The notes under the pieces are model-generated. The model saw only the letters and a program-made list of their open reading frames with translations. It was not told where the DNA came from and ran no database searches. A stretch of 64,000 nucleotides of DNA from Actinomycetota bacterium (lineage in GTDB: Bacteria > Actinomycetota > Acidimicrobiia > Acidimicrobiales > Acidimicrobilacustridaceae), in assembly GCA_016185305.1 (NCBI GenBank), contig JACPNV010000090.1:1-64000 (forward strand). The letters are read 5' to 3'. Within the stretch, counting starts at the first letter, position 1. Every line of letters starts with the position of its first letter. A program made the translations under genes and the position numbers. Shown here piece after piece: positions 54,112-63,153 of this stretch.

Positions 54112-54169
54112 GACGCCCTTCGCTCGCTCATCGTTCGTCCTGCACCTCGTTCGTTCGGACCGGCAAGCA

Positions 54170-57100
54170 TCACTGCGCCGCCCCCGACCGTTCGATCACT
54201 TCTTTGGTGTTGCCGAGGTACGACTCCACGACCTCTGGGTGCGCCAAGACTGATCCGGGCTCGCCCACCGCCACGACGTGGCCCTGATCGAGTGCCAGCA
54301 GCCGATCTGCGACCGACTGGATCAGCGGCATGTCGTGCTCGATGACGAGCAGGCTGGCCCCGAGATTCTCCCGGATGCGGAGTAAAAGCGGGCGAAGGGC
54401 TTCTGCCTCCCGTTGGGCGATACCGCTCGATGGCTCGTCCAGCAGCACGACCGAAGGACGGTGCGCGAGCACGCATGCGATGTCGACGACGCGCCGCGAG
54501 CCGGTCGACAGCTCCCTGACGAACTTGGAGCGGAACGACTCGATGCCCATGAGCTCGATGAGCTCGTTCACCTGCTGCCGGGTCTGGAGCTCGGAGTCCT
54601 GCTGCGCCGGCAGGCGGAGAGCTGCGTTGAACGGATCGCGGACATCGGTCCAGCGCTCGAGGGCCACCGCGATGGTCTCCTCCACCGTGAGCGCGGGGAA
54701 CAGGCGTGCATCCTGGAAGGAGCGACCCAGACCACGGCGCGCGCGACCGTCGGGGCCGAGATGGCTGATGTCGCTACCGGCGAGGACCACCCGCCCCGCG
54801 TCAGCGCTCGTGAACCCGGAGATGAGGTCGAACAGCGTCGTCTTGCCCGCGCCGTTGGGCCCGATGATGCCGAGGATCTCACCCGGTGCGACCGACACGG
54901 TCACGTCGTCGACGGCGCGGATGCCACCGAACCGCACCGACAGCCCCTGGACCGCGAGCCCGCCTTGCGCCGCCGGGACGAACCCATCTGCTTGGTCGGA
55001 GGCGCCAGGCGCGGTGTCGCGGACCTCCGTGGCGCTGCCGTCGCCAGATCCGTTGCCAGATCCGTTGCCGCTCGCGCTCGGCGGGCCGCTGCCGTCGGCC
55101 AACACCATGCCCTTGCTCGCACCCTCGAGGAACACCGATCGCAACACGTCGGGCCGTTCGAGCAGCTCCCTCGTCGGCCCGTGGAAGCGGATCTCGCCTT
55201 TCTCCATGAAGTACGCCGTCTCCGCCAGTGTCAATGCTACATTGACGCTCTGCTCCACAAGGATGATCGTCGTGCCCTGGTCGCGGATGGCCCGCACGAT
55301 CTGAAGCAACTGTTCCACCACCACGGGTGCGAGGCCGAGTGAGAGCTCGTCGATCACGAGCATCTTGGGCTCGGACAGGAACGCCATGCTGAGCCCCAGC
55401 ATCTGCTGCTGGCCTCCGGAGAGGTTCGCCGCGGCATCATCCATGCGCTCGGCGAGGATCGGGAACATCTCTTGCACGATGTCGAGCCGTTCCTTGGCTT
55501 TGCTCCTGTCCTTCTCCATCCACGACGCGACCTTCAGGTTCTCGCGCACGGTGAGCGTCGGGAACACGCCCTGCCCACCGGGCACCATGGCGATGCCGAG
55601 GGCGGCGATCTCGTGTGGCGGGGCATCGGTGATGTCTCGCCCGTCGAAGATCACGGCGCCGTTGCTCGGCTGCACCACGCCGGTGATGGCCTTCAGCAAC
55701 GTCGACTTGCCGGCACCGTTGGTGCCGAGCAGCGCGATGATCGAACCCTCCTCGACCTCGAAGTCGACGTTGAAGAGGATCTGCACGTCGCCGTACTTCA
55801 CGTCGAGCCCACGAACGAGCAGTTGCTTGAGCCGCCCGTGGTTGCGCTCGTACAGCAGCTCGGATCGAGCCGCCGTCGCCGTCCAGACGTTCTTGATGTC
55901 GTTGTCGATCACCTTGTGCGCCGAGCTGATGATGAACCCGGCGATGACGAAGACCGGCGCCATGACCAGCATGCCCCAGCGCGCACCCCAGTTGGTCATG
56001 ATCCAGCCGGCGATCGGCAGGACCAGCAGCCCCGGGAGGACGAACACGACGGCCACCGAGAAGCCCGACGAGCGAGCCCGGGCGGGAATCGCCAGCGACA
56101 GCGAGGCGAACACGCTGGGGAGGACCGCGGCCAGCGGGATGGCGATCATGATCCGGAACACGACGGTGAATCCGACGTTGGGCGACAGGGCGAACCCGGC
56201 CGCCATGAGCGCCGCGAACATCGAGACCCACGACACGAACCGGATGACGTGCGACGGGCCGCGGCGCAACATCCGCGTCCCGTAGATGGCGCTGAGCAGC
56301 AGACCGATCAGTTGGAACGGTTCGGCGATGCCCTCGATGACACCGCGAGCCGCGGGATCGAGGCCGAACTCGTTCTCGTAGAACAACGACGCGAGGAACG
56401 TGAACCCGATGAACGCGACCGCGAGGAACGGCACCGCGTAGTAGATGCGGCGGAGGCTGTCGATGCGCCACACCATCCGCCACGCTTCCTCCAGCGAGGG
56501 TGGTGCCTCTTGCACATGCACGATGTCGTCGTCGACGCCCATCGCCTTGCGCTCCCAGTAGCCCCGAAGCGGTTCTTTCATGCGCAGGCCGATGGCAACG
56601 ACGATGAGGCCAGGGATCGGGATCACCAGGAACGCCCATTCCCAGCCGAACCGGGTGGCGATGAGACCGGCGAGGATCGGCCCGATGAACAGCCCCAATC
56701 CCTGGGCCGCGGCATGGAACGAGAACACCCGAGCGCGGTAGGGGATGTCGTAGAAGTCCGTGAGCAACGAGTTGTGCGTCGGAAAGATGGTGGCCTGGCC
56801 GATCGCGGCGCCGCTGCGCATCACGAGCAGGACGATCCAGCTCGTCGTGACGAAGCCGGCCAAGCCGGTTGTCATCGAGAAGATCGTGAAGATGGCTGCA
56901 CCCGCGAGCATCAGCCTGGTGCGATTCCCCCGGTCGGCGAAATAGGCGATCGGGATGGTCAGAGCGAGGCCCGCCGCGATGGCGAACCCCGCGACGGCAC
57001 CGATGCCGGTGTTGCTCAAGCCGAACGCGTCGCGCAGCTCAGGACCGAGGAGCTGACCGGCCGAACGGTCGGCGACCTCGAAGAAGGAGATGGTCGTGAG

Positions 57101-57232
57101 GATGACGAGCGGGAACAGGTCTCCCCCGCCGGTCGCCTCGCGCAGGTTGGCGACGGGATGGCCGATCGCATACGCGGCCTGCTCGCCACGCGTCCGGTCA
57201 TGCGTCTTCTTGGGCTGCATCATCTCGATCAC
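54170..57232 (-). CDS. MFS transporter–LivF–LivG triple fusion
   Basis: The 1020-residue protein joins three modules. Residues ~30-435 are an MFS transporter with about 12 helices (AGFAIAAGLALTIPIAYFAD is the A-loop area). Residues ~465-705 are a LivF-type ATPase with Walker A GTNGAGKST (~497), signature LSGGQQQM and Walker B MLVIDELSLGLAP. A Gly/Ser linker leads to a LivG-type ATPase (~760-1010) with Walker A GPNGAGKTT, a diverged signature LSTGSRR, and Walker B VVLLDEPSSGIA. GTG 57232 has AGGAGG 6 nt upstream and overlaps the LivHM stop by GTGA. The frame is continuous, so this is a real fusion. Confidence 0.9.
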   Translation of the reverse strand: MIEMMQPKKTHDRTRGEQAAYAIGHPVANLREATGGGDLFPLVILTTISFFEVADRSAGQLLGPELRDAFGLSNTGIGAVAGFAIAAGLALTIPIAYFADRGNRTRLMLAGAAIFTIFSMTTGLAGFVTTSWIVLLVMRSGAAIGQATIFPTHNSLLTDFYDIPYRARVFSFHAAAQGLGLFIGPILAGLIATRFGWEWAFLVIPIPGLIVVAIGLRMKEPLRGYWERKAMGVDDDIVHVQEAPPSLEEAWRMVWRIDSLRRIYYAVPFLAVAFIGFTFLASLFYENEFGLDPAARGVIEGIAEPFQLIGLLLSAIYGTRMLRRGPSHVIRFVSWVSMFAALMAAGFALSPNVGFTVVFRIMIAIPLAAVLPSVFASLSLAIPARARSSGFSVAVVFVLPGLLVLPIAGWIMTNWGARWGMLVMAPVFVIAGFIISSAHKVIDNDIKNVWTATAARSELLYERNHGRLKQLLVRGLDVKYGDVQILFNVDFEVEEGSIIALLGTNGAGKSTLLKAITGVVQPSNGAVIFDGRDITDAPPHEIAALGIAMVPGGQGVFPTLTVRENLKVASWMEKDRSKAKERLDIVQEMFPILAERMDDAAANLSGGQQQMLGLSMAFLSEPKMLVIDELSLGLAPVVVEQLLQIVRAIRDQGTTIILVEQSVNVALTLAETAYFMEKGEIRFHGPTRELLERPDVLRSVFLEGASKGMVLADGSGPPSASGNGSGNGSGDGSATEVRDTAPGASDQADGFVPAAQGGLAVQGLSVRFGGIRAVDDVTVSVAPGEILGIIGPNGAGKTTLFDLISGFTSADAGRVVLAGSDISHLGPDGRARRGLGRSFQDARLFPALTVEETIAVALERWTDVRDPFNAALRLPAQQDSELQTRQQVNELIELMGIESFRSKFVRELSTGSRRVVDIACVLAHRPSVVLLDEPSSGIAQREAEALRPLLLRIRENLGASLLVIEHDMPLIQSVADRLLALDQGHVVAVGEPGSVLAHPEVVESYLGNTKEVIERSGAAQ

Positions 57233-59745
57233 GGCGCACCTCCTGCGCCGCCACCGGCCGGCGGCCGATCGCCCGGACGATCGCCCGGCCCCCAACCGGG
57301 CGACACTTCGGGTCTACCGCGCCCCGAGTCGTCTCCAGGTTGTCGGGGTGCTTCGACCGAAGAAGGCGCCGTGGCGGCCATCGCCGGTTCACGCCCGGTC
57401 GCGTCGTCGGCGGCGCTCGCCTCGGCTGGGCCGTGCTCGGTGACGAGGTGATCGTGCTCCTCGGCTGCCTCCTCGGCATGCTCGAGGGCGGCCGGGTCTT
57501 CCTGGCGAACGTCGGCGAGCAGGCTCGGCACGATGATGTCGAAGCGCCGGGCCACCGACCGCAGCCACAGGTCGCGCAACCGGAAGAGCAACCCGCTGAG
57601 CCCGCCGGGGAAGATCAGCAGCACGAGGAGCACGCCGATCGCCGACGGCAGCAACTGCCAGTTGTCCTTCAGGAACCATGTGCCGCCGCGGGAGAAGACC
57701 GCTCCGAGGATGCCGCCGGTGATCGAGCCCAGCCCGCCGACGACGGTCGACGTGAAGACCGCGAAGCTAGGGCCGGCTCCGAACTCGGCCGCGCTGAACT
57801 GCGAGGTGACATGCACGAAGAGCCCGCCCGCCACCGCCGCCAGGAAGCCCGACAGCGCGAAGGCCAGGAGTTTGGCCCGGGTGATGTTGATGCCATAGGC
57901 CTGGGCGCCACGCTCGTTCTCGCGCAGGGCCAGCAGCACGCGGCCGGTGCGGCTGCGGCGGAGACCGGTGACGGCAAGGATGGCCAGCAACAGGACCGCC
58001 AGGCAGAGGTAGTACATGTTCGTCTGCGACTCGAGATCGATGCGCCCGAACAGCGGCCGCCGGTCGATGCGCTTGGTCGGGATCCACCCGAACTTCTTCG
58101 GGTCGAGAAGGTAGTTCGACGCCGTGACGGCGAAGGCGAGCGTCGTGACCGCGAGGAACAGCCCCTTGACGCGCAGCGCCGGCAGCCCGACGATGATCGC
58201 CACGACCGACCCGGCGAGCCCAGCCACGATCAGCGCCAGGCTGAGGTCGAGGTTCCACTCGCGCGTCGCCAAGGCGCCGACGGCCGCACCGAACCCGACG
58301 AACGCCATCTGCCCGAGCGAGACCTGACCGGCCCAGCCGGTCAGCATGATGATCGATATGCCGACGATGGCGAACACGACCACCGCGGAGGCCTTGATCA
58401 TCTCGCCGGTGCCCATGAACCCGAAGCTGGGCAGCTTCACGAGAAGCAACCCGATCACGAGCAGGCCCCCCCATTTGAGCGCGGCGACCTCCGGAACCTT
58501 GCGCAGCTCGCGTGGGATCGGTCGAACCTCGTCGGCCGCCTGCCAGGAAGCGGTCGCGTCGTGCTCGGTGCGCGACTGCCCTGTCTTCCGCAGGATCAAC
58601 GCGATGAGCACGACCGCGCCGTAGATCGGGTAGATGAACGCGGGGTTGTCGCTGTTCCACCAGATCGTCGCCTGTTCCAGCACGCCGAGCGCGACGGCCG
58701 AGATGGCAACGGACGGCAGGTTGGTCATGCGCCCGAGCATCAACGCCGTCAACGCCGCGAGCAACGCGCCGAAGCTCGTGGTGCCGAACCCGGCGTTGCT
58801 GGCGAACGGCAGACCGACGAGGCCGGCCTTCATGAACACGGCGATGAACGACAGCACCGTCGCCATGACCCACACGACGGTCTGCAAGCGCTTCACCGGG
58901 ATGCCGAGCAAGCTGGCGCGATCGGACCGCTCGGCCGAGGCGCGCACCGCCATGCCCACCGCCGTGTAGCGAAGGAACACGGCGATGGCGGCGATGCAGA
59001 GCGGCGCGACGACGATCGCCAGGAGCGCGCTCGCATGGAAGGTGATCGGCGAAACCTCGAACGTGAACGAGAACGGCTCGGACGGGTTCTGGCTGACCGG
59101 GTCTTTCCCCCACATCATCGGGATGAGCAGCGCGCCCACCGTCAAGAGCTGGGCGAGACCGATCGTCGCGACCGTGAGGATGAGGCGCGGCGCTTTGAAG
59201 AACCGCCGGATGATGAAGAACTCGACGACGATGCCGAGGATGATGGCGGCGCCGAGACCGAGGAACAGACCAGCAAGGTATGGAAGGCCGCTGTAGGCGA
59301 CGAGGTCGAGTGCGAGCACGGTCGGCACGAGGCCGAGGTCGCCCTGGGCGAAGTTGAGGATGCGGTTGGCGCGGTAGATCAGTGCCATGCCCAGCGCGAC
59401 GAGGGCGCCGAGCAGGCCGAGGACGATGCCGTAGAGGTAGACGCCGCCGGCGATCGGGTAGCGGATCGCTTGCAGGACGAGGATCGCGCCCGCCGGGCCG
59501 ATGACGGTCATCACGCGGATCAGCGCGTCCTGACAGCTTTGCTTCGCCCATTGCCAGAGAACGACGAGGCCCACTCCCACGACGGCCGCGAGCTGGCTCG
59601 AACGGTTCGTCGTGAGGTTCTCCTGCAACGTCGGATCGACAGCAACCCAGATGCCGAGCGCGGCCACGCACAGGCCGGCGAACATCGCCTCGACGCCCGG
59701 AAGGCGGTCTCGCAGCGAGGTCGCCGATCGGATCTCCGTCGTCAT
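57229..59745 (-). CDS. LivH–LivM fused branched-chain-type ABC permease
   Basis: The 838-residue membrane protein fuses the two permeases of a Liv system. An N-terminal pair of helices (~20-75) is followed by a LivH module (~85-395, with YLYGIVLGLLGALVALGMAL and NFAQGDLGL) and a LivM module (~430-760, with TGWAGQVSLGQMAFVGFGAA and GINITRAKLLAFALSGFLAA). The charged C-terminal tail (~775-838) is Pro/Glu-rich. ATG 59745 follows a GGAAGGGGG tract and overlaps the small upstream ORF by ATGA. With the downstream fused ATPases, a complete transporter is encoded in two polypeptides. Confidence 0.9.
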   Translation of the reverse strand: MTTEIRSATSLRDRLPGVEAMFAGLCVAALGIWVAVDPTLQENLTTNRSSQLAAVVGVGLVVLWQWAKQSCQDALIRVMTVIGPAGAILVLQAIRYPIAGGVYLYGIVLGLLGALVALGMALIYRANRILNFAQGDLGLVPTVLALDLVAYSGLPYLAGLFLGLGAAIILGIVVEFFIIRRFFKAPRLILTVATIGLAQLLTVGALLIPMMWGKDPVSQNPSEPFSFTFEVSPITFHASALLAIVVAPLCIAAIAVFLRYTAVGMAVRASAERSDRASLLGIPVKRLQTVVWVMATVLSFIAVFMKAGLVGLPFASNAGFGTTSFGALLAALTALMLGRMTNLPSVAISAVALGVLEQATIWWNSDNPAFIYPIYGAVVLIALILRKTGQSRTEHDATASWQAADEVRPIPRELRKVPEVAALKWGGLLVIGLLLVKLPSFGFMGTGEMIKASAVVVFAIVGISIIMLTGWAGQVSLGQMAFVGFGAAVGALATREWNLDLSLALIVAGLAGSVVAIIVGLPALRVKGLFLAVTTLAFAVTASNYLLDPKKFGWIPTKRIDRRPLFGRIDLESQTNMYYLCLAVLLLAILAVTGLRRSRTGRVLLALRENERGAQAYGINITRAKLLAFALSGFLAAVAGGLFVHVTSQFSAAEFGAGPSFAVFTSTVVGGLGSITGGILGAVFSRGGTWFLKDNWQLLPSAIGVLLVLLIFPGGLSGLLFRLRDLWLRSVARRFDIIVPSLLADVRQEDPAALEHAEEAAEEHDHLVTEHGPAEASAADDATGREPAMAATAPSSVEAPRQPGDDSGRGRPEVSPGWGPGDRPGDRPPAGGGAGGAP

Positions 59746-59978
59746 GCCATCCCCCTTCCCGCCGGGCTCGCCACGCACTCGTCGCTGGCGTCGACGCCGG
59801 CCGGCGCCACCAGGATGCCATTGAAGAACAGCTCGACGACGGTGTCGGCGTGGCGCTCGATCGTCGCCGGGTCCTCGACGTCGACGCCGTAGAGCTCGCG
59901 CATCGTCGCCTTGACGACGACCCGGCCGTGGCGCGAGGTCGAGACCGCCGCGTTCTTCGCACTCGTTGCTCGTACCAC
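59742..59978 (-). CDS. Small ORF resembling a TetR C-terminal tail
   Basis: The 78-residue frame starts at GTG 59978 (GGGGA 7 nt upstream; ATG 60008 is an alternative) and ends overlapping the LivHM start by ATGA. The segment ELYGVDVEDPATIERHADTVVELFFNGI resembles the last helix region of TetR-family regulators. No DNA-binding domain is present, so it may be a truncated regulator kept for translational coupling, or a small protein of other function. It heads the transporter operon. Confidence 0.4.
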   Translation of the reverse strand: MVRATSAKNAAVSTSRHGRVVVKATMRELYGVDVEDPATIERHADTVVELFFNGILVAPAGVDASDECVASPAGRGMA

Positions 59979-60305
59979 CCGGTTTCCCCTGTTTGCGGCG
60001 CGATGCACGCCGGGATTCGCGCGACGCGAAGTTCGGCGGGCCCGCAGGTGCTTACCCTCCCCCTGACGACGTAGAACGGGGTATTTGCACCTTAGATGTA
60101 ATCAGAGCGGTTTGTCGTTCAATCAGCCAAGCTGTGCAAGGCGTCACATATCTGAGGTGACCGTATGCACCGCCCTGTTGGAATGGCGTATGGCTCGCGG
60201 CCCGGACCCGTGGAAACCGGACGGCGGCGTCGACCTGCGCCGCCTCTGGCGAGTAGCGGTACGGTGCTCTCCCGCCAACAGGGCTCTGCGACGTCGGGGA
60301 GACAG
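59979..60305. other. Divergent intergenic region between Liv-type operon and LLM gene
   Basis: About 325 nt without a gene. The AT-richer part (60080-60160) carries the candidate promoter for the transporter operon. The part nearest the LLM gene has a TACGGT hexamer near 60257 and the GGGGAG ribosome site. I see no further structure. Confidence 0.55.
60095..60122 (-). promoter_or_regulatory. Candidate promoter of Liv-type operon
   Basis: On the minus strand TTGAAC (60117-60122) and TACATC (60095-60100) are 16 nt apart, in the most AT-rich part of the divergent region. Confidence 0.35.
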
Positions 60306-61325
60306 ATGAAGATCGATGGTGGTTTCGGGCTGACACTGAGCGGCCTCGACGGTGCGGGCGAGACGGCACGCGAGGCCGAGGACGTGGGCTACGACGGAAT
60401 CTGGTCGGCCGAGACGAGCCACGACCCGTTCTTTCCGCTCCTGGTCGCGGCCCAGCACACCGAAAAGGTCGAGCTCGGCACAGGCATAGCGGTGGCGTTC
60501 GCGCGCAACCCGATGACCCTCGCCGGAATCGCGTGGGATCTCCAGGCCTACTCGAAGGGGCGGTTCATCCTCGGCCTCGGCTCGCAGATCAAACCGCACA
60601 TCACCAAGCGCTTCTCGATGCCGTGGTCGCACCCGGCACCGCGCATGCGCGAGTTCATCCTCGCCATGCGCCACATCTGGGCGTCGTGGGACGAAGGCAC
60701 CAAGCCCGAGTTCCGCGGCGAGTTCTACACCCACACGCTCATGACGCCGTTCTTCGATCCGGGCAAGAACCCATACGGGCACGCCAAGGTGTTCCTCGCC
60801 GCGGTCGGCGAGAAGATGACCGAAGTGGCGGGCGAGACGTGCGACGGACTGATCTGCCACGGCTTCACGACCGAACGGTACGTCCGCGAGGTCACGGTGC
60901 CGGCCCTCGAGCGTGGCCTCGACAAGGCGGGCAAGAAGCTGGACGCGTTCGAGATCTCGCTGCCGTGCTTCGTGGTCACCGGCACCAGCGAGGACGAGAT
61001 GGACAAGTCGGCGACGGCCACCCGCCAGCAGATCGCGTTCTACGGATCGACACCCGCCTACCGGCCCGTGCTCGAGCGGCACGGCTGGGGCAGGCTGCAA
61101 GACGAGTTGAACGCGATGTCGAAGCAAGGCCAGTGGGCCGAGATGGGCGAGCGCATCGACGACGAGGTGCTGAACACGTTCGCGGTCGTCGCCGAGCCGA
61201 GCGGGATCGCGAAGAGCATCGCCGAACGGTTCGGCGATCTCGCCACCCGCATCAGCTTCTACGCGCCGTACCAGGCCGATCCCAGCACCTGGCTTCCCGT
61301 GCTCCACCAACTCAAGGCGGTCTAG
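60306..61325 (+). CDS. LLM-class (luciferase-like) oxidoreductase
   Basis: The 339-residue protein has the bacterial luciferase-like TIM barrel: AREAEDVGYDGIWSAETSHD, VELGTGIAVAFARNPMTLA, SKGRFILGLGSQIKPHITKR, and FLAAVGEKMTEVAGETCDGL. This pattern is that of the F420-dependent group common in actinobacteria. The reaction is not predictable from sequence. GGGGAGACAG precedes ATG 60306; the upstream 47 codons of open frame lack family similarity. It is convergent with the thioesterase. Confidence 0.88.
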   Translation: MKIDGGFGLTLSGLDGAGETAREAEDVGYDGIWSAETSHDPFFPLLVAAQHTEKVELGTGIAVAFARNPMTLAGIAWDLQAYSKGRFILGLGSQIKPHITKRFSMPWSHPAPRMREFILAMRHIWASWDEGTKPEFRGEFYTHTLMTPFFDPGKNPYGHAKVFLAAVGEKMTEVAGETCDGLICHGFTTERYVREVTVPALERGLDKAGKKLDAFEISLPCFVVTGTSEDEMDKSATATRQQIAFYGSTPAYRPVLERHGWGRLQDELNAMSKQGQWAEMGERIDDEVLNTFAVVAEPSGIAKSIAERFGDLATRISFYAPYQADPSTWLPVLHQLKAV

Positions 61326-61331
61326 TTGCCT

Positions 61332-61346
61332 GGGGGCTGCGCCCCC
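61332..61346. terminator. GC hairpin between convergent genes
   Basis: GGGGGC-TGC-GCCCCC forms a 6-bp stem 6 nt after the LLM stop. Only a weak T-containing tail (CTAGTTCT) follows, so termination is possible but not proven. Confidence 0.4.
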
Positions 61347-61380
61347 CTAGTTCTCCCGGCGCTCCGGACACACCCGAAGG

Positions 61381-62295
61381 TCAGCCGAAGAACCCGTCGC
61401 CGGCGCGGAACATCCGCAGCCGAGCCCGCTGATGCGCGATCGCCAGCAACTCGCCCGACTCCCCGAACAGCTCGACGGTGCCCCACCCGTAGCCGTCGCT
61501 CGCGACCGGCGCTTGGACATAGCCAAACACCCAGGGCGTCTGCTGGCGGTTGAACACGTCGATACCGAGCTCGAGTGTCACGGTGAAGAAGCTCGACCCG
61601 TCGTCAGCCAGCGGGCCGAGATGCTGGCCGATGGCTGCCCCCAACGAGTCACCCGGGATGCACAGCGCCAGCGGATCATAGGAGCCCTCAGCGAGCGTGG
61701 GCTCGGCCAGGAGACGCATCCACGCGCCGGTGACCGCGGGCCCCGGCTCCCACTGCGGATCTTCTTTCCACCACTTCGCACCGATCGCGGGCCGCCAGCT
61801 CGTCTGGTCGTGGAAAGGGATCGGCGGAAAGGGATGATCCGCCGGCCGGGCCGGCGGTTCGTCATGGTCATCGGGATGCCCCGCCCCCACCGGCATCTCG
61901 GTGTCGAGGTAGGCGATCGGCGACGCGTCGAGCCGGCCGAACGTGGCGCTCGCGGCGATGCCCGCTTCCTCCGAGCCAGCCACACGCAGCAGCGATCGGC
62001 CCTGCGCCGCGGTCCGGCCGTTGCGGAGCGTCTCGGCGCTGATATCGAGGGCGGCGCAGGGAACTGGCGAGCAGAACACGGCATGGGCTGACAGCAGGTC
62101 GAGGTCGGGCCGGTCGACCTCGCGCTGGATGGCGCGCACCGCACAAGCCATCGACACGCCCCCGAAGGCGTAGATGACCTTCCACGCCTCGGGAATGCTC
62201 GCCACGTAGCAGCCCGGCGCGATCGCCCGCACCTCGGTGTCACGAACGAAGTCGCCGGGTTCGATAGGTTCGACCGGTTCGACCGGTTCGGTCAT
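61381..62295 (-). CDS. Acyl-CoA thioesterase-like, double hotdog
   Basis: The 304-residue protein has two hotdog-type halves. The N-half includes VIYAFGGVSMACAVRAIQRE and LSAHAVFCSPVPC, the C-half FFTVTLELGIDVFNRQ and LLAIAHQRARLR, as in TesB-type enzymes that hydrolyse acyl-CoA. The N-terminus carries a TEPVEPVEPIEPGD repeat encoded by 9-bp tandem units. ATG 62295 is chosen; ATG 62319 is eight codons earlier. Its substrate chain length is not evident. Confidence 0.75.
   Translation of the reverse strand: MTEPVEPVEPIEPGDFVRDTEVRAIAPGCYVASIPEAWKVIYAFGGVSMACAVRAIQREVDRPDLDLLSAHAVFCSPVPCAALDISAETLRNGRTAAQGRSLLRVAGSEEAGIAASATFGRLDASPIAYLDTEMPVGAGHPDDHDEPPARPADHPFPPIPFHDQTSWRPAIGAKWWKEDPQWEPGPAVTGAWMRLLAEPTLAEGSYDPLALCIPGDSLGAAIGQHLGPLADDGSSFFTVTLELGIDVFNRQQTPWVFGYVQAPVASDGYGWGTVELFGESGELLAIAHQRARLRMFRAGDGFFG
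62258..62290. repeat. 9-bp tandem repeats at thioesterase N-terminus
   Basis: Units of the type GGTTCGACC/GGTTCGATA are repeated almost four times and encode the EPVEPVEPIEP stretch. Confidence 0.75.
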
Positions 62296-62386
62296 CGGGC
62301 TTGTCGAGGCGGGAGGCATCCCGGGTTGCTATCGCGAGCGGCGCCGTTCAGGCAAAGCCATTCTCGGATTCCGCGGCAACCGAATC

Positions 62387-62800
62387 TCAGGTTTCGCGGT
62401 CACGCCATCGTGCGTGACCGTGCTCCATCTGGGCCAAGGCTCCTTGCTGGGCTCGGCGAGCGCTCTGGGCATCGTCGTCGTTCAAGAACGCGACCGCCGG
62501 GTGGTCAGCGATCGCCTGCTTGCGGCCGGCCACCAGGCCCCGCAGGAGGCACTCGACCGCGGCCCTGGCCTCGTCCTTCGTGGGGCGCAGATCGAGCGCC
62601 CACGCGTACTGCAGGTACTCGTTCTCGACGAAGATCTCCGATGCCCAACACGTCGTGCCGGCCACGCTGACCGGCACGATTGCGATGTCGGTCAGGCCGA
62701 GCGCCTTCAGATCGTCGACGATGTCGATCAACTCCGGCGCCGCGTCGAGCCGGATGCCGTCCCGCCCCACGCTCCAACCACCTGACTCGGTCGCCGTCAT
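62387..62800 (-). CDS. Uncharacterised 137-residue protein
   Basis: I do not recognise a family. The protein is acidic and soluble, with LIDIVDDLKALGLTDIAIVP, a WASEIFVENEYLQYAWALDL segment and a C-terminal helical part rich in Ala/Arg/Gln. It starts at ATG 62800 with GAGAGGA upstream. It lies 12 nt after the stop of a zinc-ribbon protein gene on the same strand, so the two are probably co-transcribed. Confidence 0.65.
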   Translation of the reverse strand: MTATESGGWSVGRDGIRLDAAPELIDIVDDLKALGLTDIAIVPVSVAGTTCWASEIFVENEYLQYAWALDLRPTKDEARAAVECLLRGLVAGRKQAIADHPAVAFLNDDDAQSARRAQQGALAQMEHGHARWRDRET

Positions 62801-62812
62801 GTGTCGATCCTC

Positions 62813-63124
62813 TCAACGCACCGACGCGATGATCCAGAACGACAGCAGCAGGCCGAGCACGACCACGGCGGCGAACGCGATCGCCGGCACCCGCCCGAAG
62901 CTGTCCCCGTGGCCCCACGGGGAGACGGTCGGCGAGCGTCGGCCGACACGCTCGTGCTCTTCCTGCCAGGGGTACCAATCGTCGCCGTAGGGCACCCAAA
63001 GCCGGCCGAGGAGCTCCCGCAGGTTGGTCGGCTCATCCGCCGGCCGGTGCAGATCCAGGCCGCAGATCGGGCAGCGGGCCAGTGTGTCGTCGATCTCGCG
63101 GGCACAGCGAGCACAACGGGTCAT
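62813..63124 (-). CDS. Zinc-ribbon single-pass membrane protein
   Basis: The 103-residue protein begins with a zinc ribbon (CARCAREIDDTLARCPICG, two CxxC pairs in residues 4-22), then a Trp-rich acidic middle (LWVPYGDDWYPWQEEHE) and a C-terminal membrane helix (IAFAAVVVLGLLLSFWIIAS). The zinc ribbon should face the cytoplasm. The function is unknown. It heads a two-gene unit with the 137-residue protein. Confidence 0.7.
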   Translation of the reverse strand: MTRCARCAREIDDTLARCPICGLDLHRPADEPTNLRELLGRLWVPYGDDWYPWQEEHERVGRRSPTVSPWGHGDSFGRVPAIAFAAVVVLGLLLSFWIIASVR

Positions 63125-63153
63125 GACCCGAGGTTACGCTCGTCGCCCGACGA

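Noticed and set aside
55472-57451. 659-codon plus-strand frame over the MFS-ATPase gene
   Set aside because: Antisense shadow rich in Arg, Asp, His and Gly; the minus strand carries intact transporter motifs.
57340-59892. 850-codon plus-strand frame over LivHM
   Set aside because: Antisense shadow of a membrane protein: extremely charged, no domain.
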